A stretch of 64,000 nucleotides of DNA from Actinoplanes couchii. GTDB taxonomy: Bacteria; Actinomycetota; Actinomycetes; Mycobacteriales; Micromonosporaceae. Every line of letters starts with the position of its first letter. Positions within the stretch are counted from its first letter, which is position 1. The DNA lies in NCBI RefSeq assembly GCF_016862075.1, contig NZ_BOMG01000024.1, positions 62,001 to 126,000 of the forward strand, read 5' to 3'. Below the pieces are notes generated by a model. It did not search any database, was not told the DNA's origin, and saw only the letters and a program-made list of their open reading frames with translations. Made by a program: the position numbers and the translations under genes. Below, in pieces: positions 58,397 through 64,000 of this stretch.

Positions 58397-58855
58397 ATGC
58401 ACGATCACCCGAATGTGACAGCGGTCCGCGAGGCCCTGGGCGGTGCCGAGATCGTCATCCTGGACGAGGCGGTGCACACCGCCGCGCTGGCGGCCGCCGC
58501 CCTGGGCGTGACGGTCGGCCAGATCGCCAATTCGCTGGTCTTCGACGCGGACGGGGAGCCGCTGCTGGTGATGACGTCGGGCGCGCACCGGGTCGACACG
58601 GGGAAGGTCGAGGCCCTGTTGGGCGTCGGCAGGCTGCGCCGGGCCACGCCGGAGTTCGTCCGGGAGCACACCGGCCAGGCGATCGGCGGTGTCGCCCCGC
58701 TGGGTCATCCGAAACCACTGCGCACCCTGGTGGACATCGATCTGGAGCAGTACCCGGTGATCTGGGCGGCTGCCGGCGTACCGCAATCGGTCTTTCCGAT
58801 CTCCTTCGCCGAGTTGGTCCGCGTCACGTCGGGCACTCCGGCGGAGGTAGCGTGA
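58397..58855 (+). CDS. YbaK/EbsC family aminoacyl-tRNA deacylase-like protein
   Basis: A 152-residue YbaK-domain protein. TVGQIANSLVFDADGEPLLVMTSGAHRVD in the core and GGVAPLGHPKPLRTLVDIDL near the C-terminus are family signatures. Family members hydrolyse mischarged tRNA (Cys-tRNA-Pro, Ala-tRNA-Pro). The link to carotenoid genes is only by operon position. ATG with GGAG just upstream, overlapping nothing. Confidence 0.88.
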   Translation: MHDHPNVTAVREALGGAEIVILDEAVHTAALAAAALGVTVGQIANSLVFDADGEPLLVMTSGAHRVDTGKVEALLGVGRLRRATPEFVREHTGQAIGGVAPLGHPKPLRTLVDIDLEQYPVIWAAAGVPQSVFPISFAELVRVTSGTPAEVA

Positions 58856-58859
58856 CGCG

Positions 58860-59531
58860 GTGACCGACGACCAGGTCAGCCTGCACGTCTGGCGGGTTCC
58901 GCGGCGTGCCGTCGGCTCCGCGATGCTGCGGATGGCCCTGGCCGGAAAAGATCTGAGAGAAGTCAAATTCGGCAAATTTCTGGGTACGGGAACCGGCACC
59001 ACCTTCGGAGTGCGTGACACCGATCTGACCCGCTGGGCCGCGGTGACCGTCAGCGACGCCCCGGTCCGGTTCCCCCGGTGGGACGCGATCGCCGAACGGC
59101 AGGCCCGGGTGGATCTGGAGCCGCTGGTGAGCCGGGGTGAGTGGTCCGGCCGGAGCCCGTTCCAGGCCCGGAACCGGAGGACCGACGGCATGGTGCTGGC
59201 TCTGACCAGGGCCCGGTTGCGGCCGTCACGGGCGCTGCGGTTCTGGCGCGCGGTCCCGGACGTGGCGCGGGAGCTGGCGGCGGCGCCGGGTCTGCTGGCC
59301 GGGTTCGGGGTGGGTGAGGCGCCGATCGGCTGGCAGGGGACGGTCAGCGTGTGGCGCAACACGACGGATCTGACCGCTTTCGCGTACCGTCAGCCGCGGC
59401 ACCGTTCGGCGATCGCGCGCACCCCCACCGATCGCTGGTACGCCGAGGAGCTTTTCGCCCGTTTCGCCGTGCGCGAGATCAGTGGCGACCGCACCGTACT
59501 CGGGTGGAGAGAAGGGCAGGTAGACCGATGA
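58860..59531 (+). CDS. CrtA-like (spheroidene monooxygenase type) protein
   Basis: A 223-residue protein resembling the spheroidene monooxygenase CrtA family: HVWRVPRRAVGSAMLRMA, KFLGTGTGTTFGVRDTDLTRWAAV, SPFQARNRRTDGMVLALTRARLRPSRALRFW and the C-terminal RWYAEELFARFAV. CrtA-type enzymes oxygenate carotenoid ends. Its place in a carotenoid operon supports the role; haem or metal ligands cannot be assigned. GTG start four bases after ybaK. Confidence 0.7.
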   Translation: MTDDQVSLHVWRVPRRAVGSAMLRMALAGKDLREVKFGKFLGTGTGTTFGVRDTDLTRWAAVTVSDAPVRFPRWDAIAERQARVDLEPLVSRGEWSGRSPFQARNRRTDGMVLALTRARLRPSRALRFWRAVPDVARELAAAPGLLAGFGVGEAPIGWQGTVSVWRNTTDLTAFAYRQPRHRSAIARTPTDRWYAEELFARFAVREISGDRTVLGWREGQVDR

Positions 59532-60079
59532 GGCTCGTTGCTTGGCAGCCGGATGACCTGCTGCGCCGGCTCGATGACGTGGTGGCCGTCTACGGCGAGG
59601 CGATGGGGTACCGCAAGGAGCTGTTGCAGACCCGGCGGGGTTACATCGGTTCGCACGTGCGCCGGCCGGGGTTCCGGGCGGTGGCGACGCTGACCGCGGA
59701 GGGCAATCTGGCCGGTTTCGGCTACGGCTACACGTCGGCTCCCGGCCAGTGGTGGCACGACCAGGTGCGCTCCGCGGTGGACGAGACGGCCCGGCGCTTC
59801 TGGCTGGCGGACTGTTTCGAGGTGGTCGAGTTGCACGTGCGCCCGGCCGCGCAGGGGCACGGCATCGGGGCCAAGCAGTTGCGGGCCCTGCTGGCGATGG
59901 CGGACGGCAAGACGGTGCTGCTGTCCACGCCGGAGGCCGACGAGCAGGCGTCCCGGGCCTGGCGGCTGTATAGGCGGTTCGGTTTCAGCGACGTGCTGCG
60001 CAGTTTCCTGTTCCCGGGTGACGAGCGCGCGTTCGCGATCCTGGGGCGGGAGATCCCGCTTCCGGCCGAGGGCGGCTGA
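59528..60079 (+). CDS. GNAT family acetyltransferase
   Basis: A 183-residue GNAT-fold protein with the acetyl-CoA loop LHVRPAAQGHGIGAKQLRALL near residue 100 and a C-terminal RAWRLYRRFGFSDVLR. Substrate unknown. The ATG overlaps the preceding stop as ATGA. Confidence 0.85.
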   Translation: MRLVAWQPDDLLRRLDDVVAVYGEAMGYRKELLQTRRGYIGSHVRRPGFRAVATLTAEGNLAGFGYGYTSAPGQWWHDQVRSAVDETARRFWLADCFEVVELHVRPAAQGHGIGAKQLRALLAMADGKTVLLSTPEADEQASRAWRLYRRFGFSDVLRSFLFPGDERAFAILGREIPLPAEGG

Positions 60080-60087
60080 TCCCGGCG

Positions 60088-60816
60088 TTGCGTACGATCC
60101 CCTGGGTTCTGCTGGGTTCCCTGATCCTGGCGCAGATCTGCTATCCGCTGCTGACCGACCGGGCCGCGATCACCATGGCGACGGTGGTGATCGGGGTGCT
60201 GCTGTCGGTGTCGCACGCCCTGATCACTCGCGGCCGGTGGGCGGTGGTCGCGCTGGTCGGCACGGCGGGTGTGGGTGGTTTCCTGGTCGAGGCGGTCGGG
60301 GTGGCGACCGGTTTCCCGTTCGGCACCTACGACTATTCCGGCGAGCTGGGCCCGAAGGTGCTGGGTGTTCCGCTGATCATTCCGCTGGCCTGGACGTGGA
60401 TGGCCTGGCCGGCGTGGCTGGCGGCGGTGCGGGTCACCGGGAGCCGGCTGAAACGGATCGCGCTGGCCGCGTTCGGGCTGGCCTGCTGGGATCTGTTCCT
60501 CGATCCACAGATGGTCGCCGAGGGCTATTGGAGCTGGCACGACCCGGTGCCGGCGCTGCCCGGGCTGGACGGTATCCCGATCAGCAACTACCTGGGCTGG
60601 CTGGGGTTCGCCGTACTGATAATGACCGTCTTGTCTCTTAAAAAAGATCAAGAACCACGAACCGACGATCAGCCGATGTACGCGTTGTGGATCTGGACGT
60701 ACGCATCGTCGGTCCTCGCGCACCTGGTCTTCCTGGACCTGCCCGCCTCGGCGGCGTGGGGCGGCATCACGATGAGCGCGGCAGTGCTCCCCCTAGTGCT
60801 CAAGCTCCGCAAATGA
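60088..60816 (+). CDS. cruF: carotenoid hydratase, CruF type (DUF422)
   Basis: A 242-residue polytopic membrane protein with about seven hydrophobic segments. It resembles the CruF/bisanhydrobacterioruberin hydratase family: GFLVEAVGVATGFPFGTYDYSGELGPKVLGVPLIIPLAW, WDLFLDPQMVAEGYWSW and GIPISNYLGWLGF. CruF adds water to the 1',2' double bond of acyclic carotenoid ends, giving the hydroxyl that CruG glycosylates. TTG start with a weak ribosome site, close behind the GNAT gene. Confidence 0.88.
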   Translation: MRTIPWVLLGSLILAQICYPLLTDRAAITMATVVIGVLLSVSHALITRGRWAVVALVGTAGVGGFLVEAVGVATGFPFGTYDYSGELGPKVLGVPLIIPLAWTWMAWPAWLAAVRVTGSRLKRIALAAFGLACWDLFLDPQMVAEGYWSWHDPVPALPGLDGIPISNYLGWLGFAVLIMTVLSLKKDQEPRTDDQPMYALWIWTYASSVLAHLVFLDLPASAAWGGITMSAAVLPLVLKLRK

Positions 60817-61856
60817 TCATCGCCCTGTTGCTGTTGACCGCCCATACCGTGGTGAACGCGCTGCTGCTGAGACGCCCGAAACGGAACGCCACGACGCAGG
60901 AACGCGTGGCCGTCCTGCTCCCGCTACGCAACGAGGCCACCCGGGTGACCCCCTGCCTGCAGTCGCTGCTGGCGCAGCGGGGAACCCCGAACCTGACGAT
61001 CCACGTCCTGGACGACAACTCCACCGACGGAACGGCCCGGGTGGTCGAGGAGATCGCCGGGGACCGGGTGACCCTGCTCCGGGGCGCCCCGCCCCTCGAC
61101 GGCTGGCTGGGCAAACCGAACGCCTGCCGCCAGCTGGCCGACGACGCGACCGGCGCGGACGTGCTGGTCTTCGTCGACGCCGACGTGGTTCTGGAACCGG
61201 ACGCGATCGCGGGCGCGGTCGACCTCCTCCGGGCGCAACGGTTCACTCTGCTGTCCCCGTACCCGAAGATCGTCGGTTCCGGCCGTCTGGTCCAGCCGCT
61301 CCTGCAGTGGTCCTGGCTGACGTTTCTGCCGTTGCGCGGCATGGAGCGTTCCCCGCGCCCGTCCCTGGCCGCGGCCGGTGGCCAGTGGCTGGTGCTGGAC
61401 CGGGCCGGTTATCAGCGGGCGGGTGGGCACGCCGCGGTCCGCGACGACGTCCTGGAGGACATCGGCCTGGCCCGCGCGGTGAAGCGGTCGGGTGGCCGGA
61501 TCGCGCTGGCCGACGGTTCCCACCTGGCGACCTGCCGGATGTACGACTCGTGGCGCGATCTGGCCGACGGCTACGGAAAATCGCTGTGGGCGTCCTTCGG
61601 GTCGGCGTTCGGCGCGGCGTCCGTCGTGGGTCTTCTCCTGCTGTTGTACGTCGCCCCACTGCTGTTCCCCACCATCGCCCTCTCGGCCTATCTGCTGGGT
61701 GTGGCCGGCCGGGCGGTCAGCGCGGCGGCCACCGGCGGGCGCATCCTGGACTCACTGGCCCATCCCCTGTCGGTGGTGCTGTTCGCCTGGCTGGTGGCCC
61801 GGTCGTTCCATCGCCGCCGCCGCAACCTGCTGACCTGGAGAGGACGCCCGGTATGA
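60813..61856 (+). CDS. cruG: carotenoid glycosyltransferase, CruG type (GT2)
   Basis: A 347-residue family 2 glycosyltransferase. Nucleotide-sugar site LPLRNEATRV and VLDDNSTDGTARVVEE, the D-x-D motif FVDADV, acceptor region with DDVLEDIGLARAVKRSG, and two or three C-terminal transmembrane helices. Adjacent to CruF, so likely glycosylates the C2'/C1' hydroxyl to give a myxol- or phlei-type glycoside. Overlaps cruF as ATGA. Confidence 0.87.
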   Translation: MIIALLLLTAHTVVNALLLRRPKRNATTQERVAVLLPLRNEATRVTPCLQSLLAQRGTPNLTIHVLDDNSTDGTARVVEEIAGDRVTLLRGAPPLDGWLGKPNACRQLADDATGADVLVFVDADVVLEPDAIAGAVDLLRAQRFTLLSPYPKIVGSGRLVQPLLQWSWLTFLPLRGMERSPRPSLAAAGGQWLVLDRAGYQRAGGHAAVRDDVLEDIGLARAVKRSGGRIALADGSHLATCRMYDSWRDLADGYGKSLWASFGSAFGAASVVGLLLLLYVAPLLFPTIALSAYLLGVAGRAVSAAATGGRILDSLAHPLSVVLFAWLVARSFHRRRRNLLTWRGRPV

Positions 61857-63286
61857 GCGACGTGGTGGTGATCGGCGCCGGTGTCGGCGGCTTGGCGGCG
61901 GCTCTGCGGCTGGCCCGGGCCGGGCATCGGGTGACGGTGCACGAGCGGTCGGCGGAGGTCGGCGGCAAGCTGGCGGTCCACGAGCGGGACGGCTTCCGGT
62001 TCGACACCGGCCCGAGCCTGCTGACGTTGCCGGGGGTCTTCGAGGAGCTGGGCCTGGATCTGCGGCCGACCCCGCTGGACCCGGTGGTGCGGCACGTCTT
62101 CCCGGACGGCACGGTGCTCGACTCGTCGTCGGATCACGCGGTGTTCCTGGACCGGATCACCGCCGCGCTGGGCCCGGAGGCGGCCGCCGACTGGGACCGG
62201 TTCTGGCGGCGGGCGGCCCGGATCTGGCGGGCGTCCTGGGAGTCGGTGCTGCAACGGCCGGTGTCGGCGGCGTCGCTGGCCCGGCTGTCGTGGCGGATCC
62301 CCGACCTGATGGCGATCGCGCCGGGCCGGTCGCTGCGGTCGCTGGGCCGCCGGTACCTGCGCGATCCCCGGCTGCGGATGCTGCTGGACCGCTACGCGAC
62401 GTACACCGGGACGGATCCGCGGCGGGCGCCGGCCGCGCTGGCCGCGATCCCCTACGCGGAGCTGGCTCACGGCGGCTGGTACCTGCCGGGTGGGCTGGGC
62501 ACCCTGTCCGGCGCGCTGCGCGCGAAGTGCGACGAGGCGGGCGTACGTGTGGAGCTGGGCTCCGAGGTGACCGCGATCGAGGCCGACCACCGGGTCCGCG
62601 GGGTGCGCCTGTCCGGTGGCGCGTTCGTGCCCGCCGACATAGTGGTCTCCAACGTGGACGCTCTCACCCTCTACCGGGATCTGCTGCCCAGCCCGCGGCG
62701 GCTGACCGGGCTGGCCGACCGGAGCCTGGCCGGGTTCGTGCTGCTCCTGGGCGTGCGCGGGCACACCCCCGAGCTGGCCCATCACACGGTGTTCTTCCCG
62801 CGCGACTACGACGCCGAGTTCGACGCGATCTTCCCCGGCCCGGGGCGGCGGGCCCGGCCGGTGAGCGATCCGGCGGTGTTCGTGACCCGGGCCGACGATC
62901 CGGCGGTCCACCCGGGCGGCAGCGAGGCGTGGTTCGTGCTGGTCAACACGCCACGGCACGGGACCGGCTGGTCCGCTGTGGACTGGCGGCGGGAGGGCCT
63001 TGCCCCGGCGTACACCAATCGGATCTTGAAGGTTCTGCGGGATCGTGGTCTGGATCTGCGGGATCGGCTGGAGTTCGTCGAGACGCGGACCCCGGCCGAC
63101 CTGGCCGACACGACCGCGGCTCCGGGCGGGGCGATCTACGGCACCGCCGGTGGCCTGCTGCGGCCCGCCAACCGGGGCCCGATCGCCGGACTGCACCTGG
63201 TCGGCGGTTCGGTGCACCCGGGCGGCGGGCTACCGATGGTGGCCCTGTCCGCCCGGATCGTCGCCGACAGCGTCGGCCCCGCTTAG
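61853..63286 (+). CDS. phytoene desaturase family oxidoreductase (CrtI/CrtD type)
   Basis: A 477-residue FAD-dependent carotenoid desaturase. N-terminal dinucleotide fold VVVIGAGVGGLAAALRLARAG, FDTGPSLLTLP, the central YATYTGTDPRRAPAALA, and the C-terminal GLHLVGGSVHPGGGLPMVALSAR. Its position after cruFG favours a CrtD-like step (3',4'-desaturation of a hydroxylated carotenoid), though CrtI activity is possible. The stop is 6 bp from the convergent VWA gene. Confidence 0.88.
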   Translation: MSDVVVIGAGVGGLAAALRLARAGHRVTVHERSAEVGGKLAVHERDGFRFDTGPSLLTLPGVFEELGLDLRPTPLDPVVRHVFPDGTVLDSSSDHAVFLDRITAALGPEAAADWDRFWRRAARIWRASWESVLQRPVSAASLARLSWRIPDLMAIAPGRSLRSLGRRYLRDPRLRMLLDRYATYTGTDPRRAPAALAAIPYAELAHGGWYLPGGLGTLSGALRAKCDEAGVRVELGSEVTAIEADHRVRGVRLSGGAFVPADIVVSNVDALTLYRDLLPSPRRLTGLADRSLAGFVLLLGVRGHTPELAHHTVFFPRDYDAEFDAIFPGPGRRARPVSDPAVFVTRADDPAVHPGGSEAWFVLVNTPRHGTGWSAVDWRREGLAPAYTNRILKVLRDRGLDLRDRLEFVETRTPADLADTTAAPGGAIYGTAGGLLRPANRGPIAGLHLVGGSVHPGGGLPMVALSARIVADSVGPA

Positions 63287-63292
63287 CGCGCC

Positions 63293-64000
63293 TCAGGGAG
63301 TGGCCCGCGCGGCCAGGAAAGCCTTGGCCATGGCGGACGCCAGGTCGGCCGGGTTGCGGGCGGCGATGGCCTGCCCGCCGGTCGCCTTGGCCATGCTCTG
63401 CAGCGCGGCCATGTTGGCGCCCGGCCCGTAACCGACCGCGATCACCGGGATCGGCCGTTTCGGATCCCGGCCGTCCGCGATCTTCTTCAGGAACTCCTGA
63501 TTGGACATGGTGAACCTGGTCCCGCCGTCGGCGCCGTCGGTGAGCACCACGACCACCGACGGCAACGTCGGCGACGCGTCCTTGCGCATGGTCTCGATGC
63601 CGTCCAGCACGCTCTGGAAGAGCGGGGTGCCGGCGCTGGTGACCGGCCGGTACGAGCCGATCTTCTCGGCCAGCAGGTCACGCCGTGGTTTGCCGTCAAC
63701 GGACGAGGTGATCGGGCCGAACGAGACCTCCTCGGTGTGCGCCGGCGCGTTCGCCGAGGCGGCGCCGAAGTACCACATGCCGATGGTGGTGTCCTGATTG
63801 AACAGGTCGGCGGCGGTGGCCCCGGACTCGCGCAGCAGGGACGCCTTGGTGGCCGTGCCGCCGCCGATCCGCTCGTTCATCGAACCGGACGCGTCGATCA
63901 GCAGCAGCACCTGGAAGGCCAGTTTCTGGTACTGCGCCCACTGCTTGGCCGGGGTGAGCAGCCCGGCCGCGGTGTCCGGCAGCCGGGCGCTGCCGGCCGT
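63293..64000 (-). CDS. VWA-domain protein, C-terminal part (runs off right edge)
   Basis: The last 235 codons of a larger protein. A von Willebrand factor A domain with MIDAS residues DASGSM, GTPLF and LTDGADGG, followed by the strand PIPVIAVGYGPGANM. Upstream sequence in the window (LLTPAKQWAQYQKLAFQ) suggests a substrate-binding-like N-terminal domain as in actinobacterial SBP-VWA fusion lipoproteins, but it is outside the window. Convergent with the desaturase. Confidence 0.85.
   Translation of the reverse strand, partial: TAGSARLPDTAAGLLTPAKQWAQYQKLAFQVLLLIDASGSMNERIGGGTATKASLLRESGATAADLFNQDTTIGMWYFGAASANAPAHTEEVSFGPITSSVDGKPRRDLLAEKIGSYRPVTSAGTPLFQSVLDGIETMRKDASPTLPSVVVVLTDGADGGTRFTMSNQEFLKKIADGRDPKRPIPVIAVGYGPGANMAALQSMAKATGGQAIAARNPADLASAMAKAFLAARATP

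Overview
The window is a GC-rich actinobacterial chromosome segment. The gene set (meso-DAP-type MurE, Wag31/DivIVA, SepF, MurT/GatD, actinobacterial ImuA'/ImuB/DnaE2, a CruF/CruG carotenoid operon) and protein style fit Micromonosporaceae, most likely Actinoplanes or a close relative. That placement comes from family knowledge and not from a database match.

Layout. (1) 1-28150, minus strand: the division and cell wall (dcw) cluster, transcribed from mraZ (28150) down to divIVA (7243): mraZ, rsmH, an FtsL-like gene, ftsI, murE, murF, mraY, two collagen-like genes, ftsW, murG, murC, ftsQ, ftsZ, yggS, a possible small ORF, sepF, yggT, divIVA. It continues into a membrane protein, a DUF167 gene, a DksA/TraR protein, lspA, an rluD-type synthase, a membrane-anchored protein, a ParA/MinD-like ATPase and the start of dnaE1. 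murD, normally between mraY and ftsW, is not there. Its place is taken by two secreted Gly-X-Y (collagen-like) genes and a decayed third copy. pgeF is also absent between ftsZ and yggS. (2) 28151-31662: a gene-poor island with the mraZ promoter and MraZ-box-like repeats, several families of short tandem repeats, a perfect 18-bp hairpin and an intact IS982-type element. (3) 31663-32670: an NlpC/P60 hydrolase behind a c-di-AMP (ydaO-type) riboswitch. (4) 33028-35704, plus strand: murT-gatD (lipid II amidation) and a VTT-domain membrane protein, followed by a 13-bp tandem array with 39-bp higher-order periodicity. (5) 36281-40535, minus strand: aroA and leuS. leuS has a textbook attenuator with a Leu-Leu-Leu leader peptide. 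(6) 40844-45623, plus strand: MoxR ATPase, DUF58 protein and transglutaminase, overlapping as one operon. (7) 45977-49085, minus strand: a DUF3040 protein, a phosphodiesterase plus methyltransferase pair, a 165-bp nested palindrome, and a subtilisin-inhibitor-like protein. (8) 49105-57479, minus strand: the SOS mutasome dnaE2, imuB and imuA', headed by a HEPN-domain gene and a near-perfect LexA box. (9) 57609-63286, plus strand: a tightly packed seven-gene operon (SDR, YbaK, CrtA-like, GNAT, CruF, CruG, CrtI/CrtD-like) for glycosylated carotenoids. (10) A partial VWA-domain gene at the right end.

Recurring theme: short tandem duplications are unusually common. They occur in intergenic regions (8 or more arrays) and inside genes (FtsI linker, FtsL-like tail, RsmH tail, SepF linker, ImuA' linker), including a tandem copy of the murG 3' end. 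The strongest leads are the collagen-like genes at the murD site, the SOS-headed HEPN-mutasome operon with a second LexA-like box facing the carotenoid operon, the MraZ-box-like arrays, the 13/39-bp array and the nested palindrome.
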